Shown here one piece after another: positions 12,776-25,860 of a stretch of 64,000 nucleotides of DNA. The stretch comes from Druceiella hillmani (taxonomy: Eukaryota > Arthropoda > Insecta > Lepidoptera > Hepialidae). Within the stretch, counting starts at the first letter, position 1; every line of letters starts with the position of its first letter. Location of the stretch: NCBI GenBank assembly GCA_039881145.1, contig JAYKKI010000090.1:9279501-9343500 (forward strand). The letters run 5' to 3'. The notes beneath the pieces are model-generated. The model saw nothing but the letters and a program-made list of their open reading frames with translations. It did no database searches and was not told where the DNA came from. A program made the translations under genes and the position numbers.

Positions 12776-14718
12776 CAGTTAAAAATCTCTTTGAGAGTCA
12801 AATATCAATGTTTTTATAATATTTCGCAATAGAAAGTTAATATTTTTTGTATTATTTAATATTTTATGGAATAGTATGTTTTTTTATTTCATATTCAACT
12901 TTGAATCAAAATGGTCCGGAAGAGCGATATCTATGTTTTATACCTAAATATCGAGAATAACACTCATTGGGTTTCGACTTGAGTTCACTCTATATAAACC
13001 AGCTTCTCAATTTACAAATAATTAAACCAAATGTTTAAGAAATCGGTTTATGTAGGGAGAATTTACCTTTTAAAACTTTTCTCTTTGAATATTAGAAAAC
13101 GACAAAATATGTCCTAAATTGGTAGCAGACTTCATATCAGTCATAGTTTTAGCATAATATTCGATCCTACAAACAGGCTAAAAGACAGAAAACAATACTA
13201 AAAAAATGTGTTGAGTTCAGGAAAGCCTAAAAAGCACATTTTACCAATTTTCATTACTTCTGTCAGAGTTCCATAGTATGGTAGATAAGGCATAAGAAGA
13301 TTTTATTTATTTTCAAAAGAGTCAGTGTATTTCATATGAGGTGCAGAAAATAAGTATTTAAAAAAATAACAAACTAGAGTGAAAACTAAATGAAGCTAGA
13401 GAAAAAATGTAATATTTTGTAATAGATAAAATGACCTAAAATTAATGATGTTTATCAAAAGCTAGATACACTTTTAAACCCTTTGAGTCCAACTTTTTAG
13501 TGTAACAATATACCGGCTAATTCACCTTGCTCTCTTGACTCATAATTTTTTAAGTATCAGACTGTAAATTCCACTTTATAGACCAACTGACATAAAATAA
13601 TCTTTAGAGAGACGATCTTCATCTCAGGTGCACGATAAACACTTTATAACTAATACAGTAAATTCGAAAGTTTGGGTGTTGAGGTGATAGACATTTGTTG
13701 TCACATAATACTTATATTGTATGCAGATCTACATAAAGTTTATTCCATAAATATATTGTAACGGCTGTCACACAAATATATTTCAAGTGCTTATTCATAT
13801 TTTGTTCCTAAACACTATTTCCAACCATTTTTTCATCTTTTACCAATTCGAATATTAAAAAAATAATGAAAAATTAAGAATGATCAATCTCGTTACTTGA
13901 CTAAAATAATACAATAACTATATATTTAATTAAATATTTGCATTTGCCACTATGCCTCACTTTCAAAATAAAATCGACGGTGCAGTTGAAAAATATAACG
14001 CATCTGCATTCAGCGTAGAAATTCAATGGATCGACATCCATTTTTTAAGGCAATTATTTGTTTACTATTGTAGCACAAAGCGATTTCAGCAGTGACAAAC
14101 AATTCGAATGGCGGCACACTTTTGAAAGTAAAACGATTTAAACTGTGAAAATAGTTTGCATTTATACTATTTTTATGACACTGGTGCTTTGTGGCCGCGG
14201 CCAAATACTGGTGTTGTTATTGTTTGAACGTTTATGGTTCAGCGCAGCAGTTTTATTTTGTAACCATTTCACTTGGCTCCGGTGGAAATTGGTATCGTAT
14301 GAATGGACTTGTAGATGTGACGTGTGACGGTGAGATTCTTAATATTTTAAAGGAATAATTAATTTTGTATGTTCATGTATTTTTTATTATGGTGCACTTA
14401 TATTTTTATAATATAAATATAGGCTATTAAGTAAAAATAAATTTCGTAAAATTTGCACCAGAATAATCTATTTGCGCAAAATTTTAAACACTTAATACTA
14501 AACAGTATTTCGGTCAAATTTTTAATAAACAATATTTTCCATTACGCATCTTTCATTTGCACGAAAAGTGCATTATTAACATGTGAAACAATTATATCAA
14601 ATTATAACTTCTGAGCCTACCTACTTAACGGCCAACTACCAAAATTGACAATCTGAGAGACAATTAAACATACTTCGAAAGTTACTCCATGAGAGAGCTC
14701 TTTGGTGACGTTCTATGT
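12776..14718. other. No gene seen; mildly GC-richer patch 14150-14335
   Basis: The patch at 14150-14335 is open on plus (14145-14327) and partly on minus, contains GGCCGCGGCC (14192-14201) and is less AT-rich than its surroundings. It has no domain I know and no splice or start context I would trust. It could be an old exon or a conserved non-coding element. Confidence 0.4.
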
Positions 14719-15089
14719 ACCTACAACCAGGACCGTGCTACATACTCTACATACCCACAACCTGACTCTCTATACACCTATTACAAGATGCTTTATACAC
14801 CTATAATCCAATAATCTACAAACCCACTACACACACTCGACGCACGTATAGCCCAGATACTACACACACTTAAAACCAGAAACGTTACACAACTAAATCC
14901 AGATATTTTACACACCTACAATTGGACACCCTATACGCCTACCACCAGAAATTACAATTAAAATACTCTACATAACTACAACCAAATACCCTAAACACCT
15001 ACAACCAGATACTGTACACGAATGCAACCAAGCACTGAACACTTATTACAGATACTTTAAACAGCTAGAAAAAATATGACACACCCGAA
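14719..15089 (+). repeat. Decayed 23-bp minisatellite, about 15 units
   Basis: Units begin like ACCTACAACCAGATACT and recur every 23 bp, clearest between 14780 and 15050 (for example successive 23-mers starting ACCTATTACAAGATG, ACCTATAATCCAATA, AACTAAATCCAGATA). Most units carry several substitutions and two are longer. The strand is almost free of G, so it stands out from its surroundings. No coding sense is visible. Confidence 0.82.
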
Positions 15090-18019
15090 TGAGATAAACG
15101 AAATTAAATCATAAAAATTTTACAAAAAGGAAAGGGCAGTTTGTTTATTTTTAAAGATTTATCGCCCTTTTATAATTTATAAACGAAGATGATAAAGTAA
15201 ATAATATAACTTTAATAAGTATCTATATTGAGTAACCATTATTCAAGAGACGAAAGTCCAAGAGCTTTTATATTAATAACAGCTTAATCTTTAAATATTT
15301 TACATTAAGAAATTCAGCCATCAAGTCTGAAGTAGAAGCTAGGATGAAAAATTTTAACACCATGATTATGGTAACAGAGATAAAATTTAAATTAATCTGT
15401 ACGTTGCTGAAGTATTGAAAGGCGCTAATGGAATAAATATAATCGAACGTTATAATCACTTAAGCAAATATAAAGAAAATAATTTTTATAAAAGAATGAT
15501 CAAAAGAAAAAGAAATACTTCATTATTTTTTTTTGTCGCCATAAGATATAATTTCATCAATAATACAAAAATTAGTTCTAAAAAAAACATATAGATTTAA
15601 CAGATTTTTCAAATTTATCTAAAAATAGATCAAATTTGTTTATTAAATCCTGTGTTATTTTTTACGCTAATTGTTTGGCTTATGCATAAAAGTAACTTTA
15701 TTAAATAAAATAAGTGCCCCATTCTTCGTGTGATTACAATAGATTAATACCTTTAAATCAAATATTGAGTTTTAAGAAAATCTGTAACTGTAAAATATGC
15801 TTCTCAATTATGATAGTTTTTTATTTCTTTAAGAATATATTTATCATAGGAAAACCTCTTCGTCCATTTGTCAGGAAAATATAAATTTTTTATTACACTT
15901 CAGTACAAAGGAGTAAAAAGCTTTTTACAACAAATATTTCCCCATCACTCTACTTCACAAATTTTTACATTTATCAAATTAAAACTCAAACTCTTTTCTT
16001 CCCTACGAATATATTCACTAAACGACGATTTTCCACGAGAGGTTTTCCTTATTTCACGTATCTGTCCTCTTGTTCCCGTTGTGTTGTTTAACGGCGCCGA
16101 TAAGAGTTTTGCCATCGTAGTATTGGCTCTGCCATTTCTTCTCACATTGCATTGAATTTAATAAAACGCATCATTCTTGTCGACGATTGCTTTTTGCATG
16201 GTCATACCAATATTGAAGCAAGTATGGCGGCGATACTTTGTATCCTACGAGTATATTGCTCTAATTGACTTGCGTTTCATTTTAAATTACTAAAGTATTA
16301 TTGCGTAAATAAAATGAGTAATACGATTTATGATAGGCAGAGACAAAACAAGAATAAAAAAGAAAATACTGTGATAACAATAAAGTAACATCGGAAGGTC
16401 TTTCCATAGTTTAATGTTCTTAGTAAATAAAACTACAATGTATATAAAATATTTTATAAATATTTTATATTCAAACCAAATTCCAATTTGTTGCACAATT
16501 TGGAAAGAAAGAAGTATTTGTCGGTATGAATTTATCATATAAAGAAAATCGTGAATATTTTCTTTTTGCCAAAACTAATGACTTTCCTGAATTATCTTTA
16601 ATTTTTGCACCGCAATTATACAAGAAGATAAAGTAAGACTTTTTTGGAAGCATTTAACAACACAAACGACAAAATAATAGCAACGCTTTCATAAAGCATG
16701 GAAAAAGAAATTAAACTTGAACATATACCAGTTATATCTATGCTTTAAAAGGCCTAAACATGAAATCAAAAAAGGGTAAACTTTGTTTTCTCCAAATATT
16801 TTGAATTTGTCTTTACAAGCGCAGTTAATTATTAAAAGAAAATTATGAGTGACTTTGTTTTAAACTTGCTCTAAAATGAAAACAAAAAGTCGCAATCTAA
16901 GATATCGCACTTTAAGACGTCTGTCTAAATTAAATTACTTCTCCTGTTGGTAGCAACGTCGTACACAAAGTAGTGAGACCGTAAGTTTACTATTTTTATG
17001 TACATCGACTGTTCGGTGCAGGCTTTGCGGCACAATGTACCCGGAGGCTAACGTATATGGAACCGCTGGGATTTCTTGCAATCCATTTTCGCATGTTCCG
17101 AGCAGCGACAAAAATGTTCAGTGGAACGAGTGAAAACATTTCCTTGATGTATTGCCAGGAGATCGTAAAGAACTTTTAGGATTCGCAATTTTAACGTAAA
17201 GTGGAATGCCGATTTTACACCAGATTCCTAAAATAAATACTGAAATCCCTATAACAACTGAAATAGTATTTAGAGGTTTGCAGGTTCCACGTACTATGAG
17301 GGATCGAGAAATAATATTAAATGTTAGTCCTTTATTTTTATCGTAAATATATTTTTCATATATATTTTATTTATTTACCCCACTGCCTGAAGTCGAGGAT
17401 AAATAAAGCTAATCTATGTAACAATTAAACTCAAGGAGTAAGCCGTTATTTTATAGACATTAAGAGAATTATTCTAGTATTTTCTGACAAAAGCGAATTT
17501 GGAAATGATATGAAACTGGAATGAATTAGACAAACTTGAAAATGAGTACCTCGAATTAACTGTAGAAAATAATTTTAATAAGTCTTTATTTATCGAAATA
17601 AAAGTAATCAGCTGAAATTTCATGGTAGATGTGGATATTTATGTAAATATAGGAAATATTTATTATTATAGCTTTACTTCCTTTTATTTTATTATTATCT
17701 TTTGATATTGTAATTGAAAATTGGAATTTTCCTGGTAAATGAGGAGTATAGCTTATAAACTAGTTAAATTAAAAATATCTTTGGTGCCTATGGAAATTTA
17801 CTTTTTAAATATACCGCTACCTATTGTGTGGTATTGCTGCAAATAAAGTATACTTTCTTTTTAAGATCATGTATATAGCGTTGTTTGTTTCATATTTTTA
17901 CGAACAGAAAATAAATTTTTTATCAAAGTGTTGTTTAAAAATAATTTACTTTATTTAAATAAACTTATAATTTAAGTAAAATTGCAAAATATTGGAAAAT
18001 ATTCTGCATTTTATTTGGT
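15090..18019. other. No gene seen; GC-elevated block 16930-17215
   Basis: Open frames 15868-16155 (plus) and 15945-16145 (minus) overlap antisense and match nothing I know. The block 16930-17215 (GTTCGGTGCAGGCTTTGCGG and following) is much less AT-rich than its neighbours. Stops interrupt all frames that I translated, so a conserved non-coding element or an ancient repeat is likelier than an exon. A small palindrome with 13-nt arms lies at 16442-16470. Confidence 0.45.
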
Positions 18020-18140
18020 AACTAGCTATTCCCGCGACTTCGTACACACAGACCACTGAAAAATGTCCCCTGCTATTTTTTGACATTTCGTTACGACGAC
18101 TGATCCTCATATTTTTGCCACGTGCGTCTGTCTGTCTTTA
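18020..18140 (+). mobile_element. Possible retrotransposon 3'-end remnant
   Basis: ACTAGCTATTCCCGCGACTT near 18022 followed by a GTCTGTCTGTC run (18127-18137) recalls 3' ends of dispersed insect non-LTR elements, which typically carry a CCCGCGACTTCG start and repeated CTGT/ACAG blocks. No reverse transcriptase frame is nearby. Further pieces may continue to 18780 (ACACGGACAGCCAGACAAA near 18757). Family is not assigned. Confidence 0.35.
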
Positions 18141-18441
18141 GGTCACAACCTTTGCAAACTTTTCATGCTTTGAAGCTGAATTAAGGCATGCTGATATATA
18201 TTTATAACGTCAAAGAATTGTAAAATATAATTTTTTAAAAACATTTTTAGTAATGAATTTAATAAATTCACAAAAAAATCTAAGAAATCTAATCTTCTTC
18301 CTGAAACCCTGATGTGTGTTTCGATACACACTGATCAGTTTTCGTAAGTATATTTTAAAACTTCACCGCTGGCCACACCTATTTCATCAAAATGTAAGTC
18401 CGAGGGGACAACTTAAATGCATAGTTCCAAGCATGTAGGGC

Positions 18442-18472
18442 TATATGTATGTATATATATATATATATATAC

Positions 18473-18529
<57 letters not shown>
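18442..18529. repeat. (AT)n microsatellite
   Basis: Alternating AT with three interruptions in its left third. It splits the diffuse repeat-like region between 18020 and 18780. Confidence 0.92.
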
Positions 18530-18534
<5 letters not shown>

Positions 18535-21500
18535 GTGTGATTACTGTACCGCGAGTAGAAAATCATTTATTTGGTGTTGTGCTAATACAATGCAAATGAA
18601 TTTTTTGAAATATTAAATTCGCAACAATCAATCAATAAGAAAACAAATTAGAATGTAATGACAATTAAATTTTACTTCAATTTAGCTCATATATTTTTCA
18701 AAAACTACATTCAAGTTTGTTTATTGGTTTTCACGTGATACGTGAACACATAAATACACGGACAGCCAGACAAATGGGTAAAATTCGAAAAATTAGCCTA
18801 ATACATAAAATAAACTCTTCTTAATTCTCTCAATTATGTTTCGTAAATATTTTCAATATACGAAGTGCATAGTATATGAAAATGCATAGCATTAGTTTTC
18901 TTATATTTATAGGTTATTGACAAATTTTATGGCAATTGTTTTTAAGAGACTTTTAAGTGTACAGTACAAGTACAAGAACCAGTGAAGTTATTATTCGAAC
19001 GATTGAATTGATAAACCTGGAACTGGAGAAATAATAAAGCTGTTTAAGTTTATAGAAGAAGGAATTGAGATTGAACTAGAAATTGAAAAAAAACTGCTTA
19101 TTTCCTTTTTATGGAAGAACAATTGTGGTGAGACCGAATGATACCTTCCCAGTCGATGGGCTGTAAATTGAATTTAAATTTTTTATTTATTTAACCCACC
19201 GAGTGTAGTTCAAATCTTAATATAAATATATTGATTACGACTTCTGACATAAGACGGTTTGGTAGTTTAATTCTGAGTGCCATAGAAATGTTTCAAAATT
19301 ATTTTAGTATTATCCGATTGAGATTTTCGTAGGAAAAAGCATGTTCAGGTCGTATGTGAATGAAAGTAGTAAATAATTTTTTTTCAAAACATTTTTGTCA
19401 AATTTTGTTTTTCTTAGTTTAAAATATAAGTAGTTTATATCTTCATTAGAATATAGTCAGTAATTTCTTATATTAATATTTCCGTACCGCACTTCCTTCA
19501 ACACGTTCCATTCCAAGTTATAATTGTAAAGAGATGTATTAATATTTTAATTTTATATCAATGATATGTACTGTAAGTAGATTATCTTGATATTAAATGT
19601 AGTTTATATTATTTATTAACCAATATAAGAAAAGTAACATGACATTTAAATGTTATAGAGAGTGAACATATAATCGTTTAGATAATTGTGCTATCATTTA
19701 GATTAGGGGATAGCCAATATTTACCATCCATATTTTCATTATTATATGATTGCCCTAGTGGGTACTTCATTAACTTAATTAAGAAAAAGAAATTCCTTGT
19801 AATATGGTCACTCCAAACCCACAGTTAAAGGACAAAGGAAAATATGGAACAAAGTTATATGATATCTGCATAAGATATATATTCAATAAATATATCCATC
19901 ACATATTCAATCTGCAATAAATATTTTCAGTCGTAACTTTTGTAGATACACTATGAGTTATTAATTGTTTTTTAAATAGGCGGTGCGGGTAGCAGGGTAA
20001 TACCATGATAAGATATATAGATTAATGGGTCTCGTAGATAAGTCATATTATCAAAATCACTTAAGCGCTTCATTTTACTGAAACCAAAATTAAGAGACAC
20101 GTATTTTTTAATTAACTTATCATTATTTTTTTGTGCAAATGTATTTACATTCATTTTATTATCATATATGTCTATGTATATTGATTTTTTTTTCCATTTT
20201 TAGGTAAGACACATTATGTATTCATAATATTTACAACATTAATGACATATATTAATAATCACACATATTTTTGCTGTTTACCACTAAATAAATATATTTT
20301 AAGTGTTTCATAGCCAAATGGTAAAAATGGAATTTTTGTAGATAAGTTAGGTTCGCCTCACTCTGTCCGTTACTCTTGTGCTTTCTACACTTTTACAGCT
20401 ATTTGCCAGAAATATTGCAAACGGATGCTTTATATTGAGATTTTCTCTAATATTTAATAAAATCTTTAAAAAAAGGCTACATCTACCACGTCCTATTTAG
20501 TGTAGCATCATTGCATAGGTCTTTTAAACGATACGGTACGGAACGGTCATCAATCAAAATCGTGCCAAATTTTGTTAAGTAAGGTCACGTACAAATTAAA
20601 TTGTAACTAAATGCGAGATTATCATACAATAAAAAGAGCACCTTACTCACTCCTTACCGATTTTCTTAAAAAATAAATCGTTATTCCAACTTTTGTTCTA
20701 AGTATATATTAAAATAATTTCACAATTTTTTACTAGATCGCAGTGTTGACTAAATTGTTAATAAACATTTTTAAATTGATATTCGATTATACTTACATAT
20801 TAGTTACTACAATCGTGGTAAAATTACATACTCATTTAAAGTTTATAAATTGACAACTTAGTCAGTTTATCTCAGCAAAAAGCACATAGAATTATCAGTG
20901 TACTTTCATAGGGGAAAGAAAATTCGGATCGATGTTTTCAATGGTTTTCTTGAGTTAGTTACTTAATTACATTTTGGATGCAGAGTTTTGGTAAACAATT
21001 ATAATTATTATCTTAAATCGAATAAAAATTAATTTCAAATGTGATAAGTAAAATTATTTTTCTACTTTTATATATTCATCTTTTCAGAACCAACTTTAGC
21101 AATTTTGCAATCTATTTTTTCCTCTTTTCTTTTGCCGTACTTAATTGTTTATTATTAATATAAATTATTCTAATGGCTGCAATTTCAAACGTGAATGTGC
21201 CATAAGAAAATTCCAAATATCAAAATACTATAGAAAATTCACAACATAGCACATAATTGCACATAAAACGGTAAATATTTTCGTTTTAAAAAATGTTCTA
21301 GTTAAAGACAAATTTACTTAGATCATTCAATGGTTTATACGAAGAAGTAACCGGTAAATGAAATAAATTCATATAAAAGTAAGTCTAGTAAAAAGTCGAA
21401 ATAAGATATTGTTTTACAAAATGTTGCGTTTTAACTAGTGGGGATGATTTTTTAATTGGTTTCAAATCTTACAATGTCTTTTTAAACATGTTGTATGTTA

Positions 21501-21601
21501 AAAAAACGTTATAAGATTTATAATAACCATCAAGTTCAAGAACAAGACCCTAATATTAGGGTGTAAAAATAAGATATAATTCACTGTATTGATTACTGAC
21601 A
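18530..21601. other. No gene seen
   Basis: AT-rich throughout. The patch 20495-20600 (ACGATACGGTACGGAACGGTC) is slightly GC-richer and could be an old repeat end, but I cannot place it. Confidence 0.5.
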
Positions 21602-21670
21602 ATTTTATGCCAATATATGAAACAAAATTATAACAAAATTATAATTTTGTTTCATATATTGGCATAAAAT
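21602..21670. repeat. Hairpin: perfect 31-bp arms, 7-nt loop
   Basis: Arm 21602-21632 (starting ATTTTATGCCAATATATG) is the exact reverse complement of 21640-21670; the loop is ACAAAAT. Pairing stops abruptly at both outer ends. It could be a minimal fold-back element, a small-RNA precursor or a template-switch product. Nothing else in the window shares its sequence. Confidence 0.93.
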
Positions 21671-22574
21671 ATAAAATCTAATTTTATATAGATGCTTGGA
21701 AATTATCTTGTTTTGTAATTTGTATAGCAAGAATTTATTTTTGTAAACATAAAACAAAAATAACCTATTTCATTTTGTTATTAAATAATATTTTTTTTAT
21801 ATTTTCGCAATCATAATTATATTAAAATGATTCATAATCTTAAATAGAAGCTTCACAAAAAAAAAACTTGAGACACTCATTTAATTATGAAATTGCTTTC
21901 TGCAAAGTAATACATGCATCCCTCAATATTTAAAGCGATCATATTATTGCCTCGATGGTATCGCACGTCACCGGGTGTGTGCGCACTGCAGGACACATAA
22001 CCCTTGCGTTTAGGATGCAATAGCGTATCTCGAAAAAGGGATAAGATACGAAAAAACGTTGCTTTTAATGAGTTTATTTTATAAACAAGAATCCACAGAA
22101 ACTTTCTTCCTGTATCAATTTATACATATGGTTTAAAGCCGTTTTCGTAGTCTGATAATAAAATTAAATTAAAAGATGTTGCTATAAGTGGTCCTTGCCT
22201 ATTAGGAAACATAATAATTTCTGCTTATATATTGTTTAAATTAAGAATCACTGATACTATTTTATGCGGTTCCTCTACCACATTAGCTACTTTTATTCCG
22301 CTTTTAATACAGTGTAATCAAAATAAATTAATTACTGCTAGTTTTTAAATGGTATTTGGATAGTCAGGTTATGAATATAAACAGCTAATTACAGTTTTCC
22401 GACAAAAATTTAAATGATCCCTGAATTAATAAGATCGTAGCGATTTTTGTGTTTTGTTATGGCTACTTCTAAATTATACGTGTTTTTTTATTACATTATG
22501 CATAAAGAGACATTGTTTTATTAAAGTAAAATGCAAATAATACAAAAGGTCTGCAAGAAAATTTTTTATGTTTA
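21671..22574. other. No gene seen; GC-richer patch 21955-22045
   Basis: The patch holds GCACGTCACCGGGTGTGTGC and an imperfect purine run, without a frame or a recognised motif set. The rest is AT-rich. Confidence 0.4.
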
Positions 22575-22800
22575 TTACTAGCGGTACCTTGCGACTTTGT
22601 CCCCTTAGAATTGCAAAATGCAAGTGCGGTATTTGGATGTGTTTATACTATGATATTATATAGGATACGAGTAGTCAATTTACTTTATATCCCGCGTGGA
22701 CCGACTTGCGCTCCCTCCCCCCATTCCTCTGCCCGCTCCCGTGTATTTCCGCAGCCCCCGCTGCCCAATCTCCGTGTGGCGGAGATTTCGTTTAATTTTC
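22575..22800 (+). mobile_element. Possible old repeat, GC-rich
   Basis: It begins TTACTAGCGGTACCTTGCGA, resembling the start of widespread insect repeats, and has a strongly C-rich middle (22690-22790, for example GCTCCCTCCCCCCATTC) that is unlike the rest of the window. A 78-codon open frame crosses it but has low-complexity Pro/Ser composition and no domain. It could also be a CpG-rich regulatory block. Confidence 0.3.
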
Positions 22801-23830
22801 TGAATAACCTTTTCAATATAATGACTTTGGAACTGTATACTTATTAATTCTCTAGTTAAATCCGATATAAACGTTGCAGGTTTATGTCCAATTAAAATAG
22901 AAAATTAATAAACTTTCTCAACAATTTTTGATCTAAATTCCTTCGTACAAATTAAACCTTTTTTTTTAAAAATTTTTCTAATTTAATAATTGAATACACC
23001 AACGGGAAGTGTTTAAATATTGAAAATTCAAAAATCTCAGACTATAATTTATACATTTTAAATTTTTAATAAAACTTCTAATTTTAAATTTCACAAAATT
23101 TTCAAATAAATAATTACCACAGATTAATCGTTTTCGTTACGACGAAGCAAATACATTCTACTTAGCTTTTTCCTAACGTATTTCTTTTCAATGTAATAAG
23201 CGTGCAAAGGCAAATGTTGAATGGAAATATAGGAAAATTTTACTAACAAAACCTAACACTAAAAACTCTTTTGATGGAAGTCTGTCTTTGTACTATTCAT
23301 TTTATCCAAGTCACGAGAATGGGTTTTGCGGTTCACATATATTCAAATAGGCCTTGACTGGTTTCCATCAATGTGTCCAACATTTCTTAGCCTGAAAATG
23401 GCGACCTATTATGAATTCACTCTAGATTAGCTTTTTACTGATGTTTTTTGTAAGTAATATTGATTTTATTTCCTCAATTATTAATTTCATATTTTGTGGA
23501 GATTTTGAAACACGTTTGAATAATTTTAATGATAATTTTCTTTTCGCCGAAAGTAATCAATGTTTTCATTTCCGTTGCATATAGTTTACATCAGAGGTTT
23601 TTCACACATATATTTTTCACTTTTGAAGCGGAGTTTTACCAAAATTACCTTTGATCAAAATAAAAATAACCCATATCTTAGCTTGAATAGCATAAATGTA
23701 TCTTATATTTATCTTGAACTTTAAAATGAAGCGGTGTCATAGTATCGACAATTTTTATTCATAAGCTCATCGGTTGAGTGTTCACATTCAAGTTTTTCAA
23801 AAGTACATGTACTAGACGATATAGTTAACT
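22801..23830. other. No gene seen
   Basis: Unique AT-rich sequence on both strands, with no frame or repeat that stands out. Confidence 0.5.
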
Positions 23831-24227
23831 CTAACTCCTGTTACAATATAAGATCGGAATAGGATGGGCGAGCTCTACATTGTTGTTTGTTACTTGAACA
23901 GCCTCTTCGTCGTCATTGCTCTCAGATGAATTTGAAAGGCTGAATTTCATTATCATTACAAAGTCTAATTTATTTTTGAAATAAATTTGTCGCTGGGAGA
24001 CGAAATGTTTCATTATCACATGACGCATGATAACTGCAATAATTTTGGATATAAATCAGAAGCGCAGTCAAATTTCTTCGTCGTTGTGAAATATATTGAC
24101 GCAAAGATAAAGCTAGTTCCGAAAATAAAGTTGAATAATTATGTTTCAATTTCTTGATCATAAATCTGAGCGTAGGTTCAACCGAGATTAGCATCCGTAC
24201 GACAAAGAACTTCGACAGCAAATTCAC
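23831..24227 (-). pseudogene. Possible decayed transposase fragment (hAT-like?)
   Basis: Two overlapping minus-strand frames (24227-23970 and 24028-23831) carry LFSELALSLRQYISQRRRNL, then a short linker ending FRLPATNLFQK, then an acidic stretch SSESNDDEEAVQV. The order basic helix, linker, acidic linker loosely recalls the C-terminal half of hAT-type transposases, but no diagnostic motif is intact. A similar acidic segment, NSEAETSNDDDRSN, reads on the minus strand near 24590-24540. The frame shift and lack of an N-terminus argue for a relic. Chance open frames are a live alternative. Confidence 0.22.
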
Positions 24228-25465
24228 AGGTTTCAGGTTATTTTACAGATTTAAAAATATATCAAATTCGTGTTCTGGAAACCTATACTCATGTTCGTAC
24301 TAAGGCCCAGGAATATTTTAACAAAAACAGTAAAAGTATTTTGTCTTACAAACTCTAATTTAATTATTCGTCCGAATTCTTTCTTGGCGTATTCATGAAG
24401 CAAGTAATTTTTAGTTGGTGAACCTTTAAAAAAACGTAAATTTTTTCAAAACTTATTTATTTTATCGTTAAAATCAAATATCTATTCTCCTTCAATCTCT
24501 GAAGACACCTCTTTAACTGTAAATCTACCATCGCAGTTATATTTGATCTGTCGTCGTCGTTGCTTGTTTCAGCCTCAGAATTCTCAAGTGGATCATCAAC
24601 TTGTTTTTATTGAATAGACTTAGGTTTTTTATAAATTACAATATTCCAAGTTGCAGACCATAGACATAGCAGAGTTATTGAAATGCAGTTATCAAACTAC
24701 CGGTTTTAACCATTACTGACGCTCTGTCCGTTGAAATATCTGTGCCTAACTATGCGCGTAATATCTGTGCCAATGTCAAGGTAAATTTCCTTGAATTGTT
24801 TTTAAAATTTCGATTTAGAAAGTTTCTACGCAAAATTTAATGCTTTATGCATTAATTTTCTCTCTTTCTCAATTTCTTAACTCTCTAAAAATATTCTCAA
24901 AAACAAAGTACGGTCATTTGCGTAGGTATGGAGGTTGATGTTAAGATACCATCTGAAGAAGTCCATTCGTTCGCGATAAGTAGAACTCGCATCATGTGGA
25001 TTCTGTGCACATTTGGCCACTTGTAATCGTTTAAGGGTACACGGTATTTATAATAAACTATTTGCATCATTAATTTTTCACGACATAATTATATTGCTCA
25101 CTGAACTTTAACAAGTACATACAAACCTGGTTCATAGTTCCAAAATTATAAGATCTAGTATAATTGCTGCAGTTTTTTTTGCAATCTTCAAGTGCTTTTT
25201 AACAACTCTGTTTTCTTCATCATTTTTGGCAAAATAGTTTAAAGTAGTGGTTCAGTAATTGGCAGAAGAAAGCTTCATTCTAAGTTTTGCTAATTGTATG
25301 AAATATCTTGTTAAATATACCTATTATAATTGCGAAGAATATATTTTTGTGTTCATCGTAATGGCCCCATTCAAATAATACGTGACATGATATATAAAAT
25401 ATAAAAAAAATAAGGTTTATATTTACCCCGTCTTTAATCTTTATATTAATTAAAAAATACTAAAA
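24228..25465. other. No clear gene; minus-strand frames of unclear origin
   Basis: Apart from the acidic minus-strand segment near 24540-24590 (see the preceding pseudogene), there is a minus-strand frame near 25030-24890 (YRERMDFFRWYLNI) that I could not place. It then grades into AT-rich DNA up to the telomeric repeat. Confidence 0.35.
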
Positions 25466-25860
25466 CCTAACCTAACCTAACCTAACCTAACCTAACCTAA
25501 CCTAACCTAACCTAACCTAACCTAACCTAACCTAACCTAACCTAACCTAACCTAACCTAACCTAACCTAACCTAACCTAACCTAACCTAACCTAACCTAA
25601 CCTAACCTAACCTAACCTAACCTAACCTAACCTAACCTAACCTAACCTAACCTAACCTAACCTAACCTAACCTAACCTAACCTAACCTAACCTAACCTAA
25701 CCTAACCTAACCTAACCTAACCTAACCTAACCTAACCTAACCTAACCTAACCTAACCTAACCTAACCTAACCTAACCTAACCTAACCTAACCTAACCTAA
25801 CCTAACCTAACCTAACCTAACCTAACCTAACCTAACCTAACCTAACCTAACCTAACCTAA
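25466..25860 (-). repeat. Interstitial telomeric repeat, 79 perfect CCTAA (TTAGG) units
   Basis: 395 bp of CCTAA without one substitution; the minus strand reads TTAGG, the canonical insect telomere unit. The left flank is ordinary AT-rich DNA (ends ACTAAAA), so the block is embedded rather than at a sequence end. Perfect units on one side indicate recent addition, expansion or homogenisation. Confidence 0.97.

Noticed and set aside
16442..16470. 13-bp-arm AT palindrome
   Set aside because: It consists only of A and T in an AT-rich context, so the match is not surprising.
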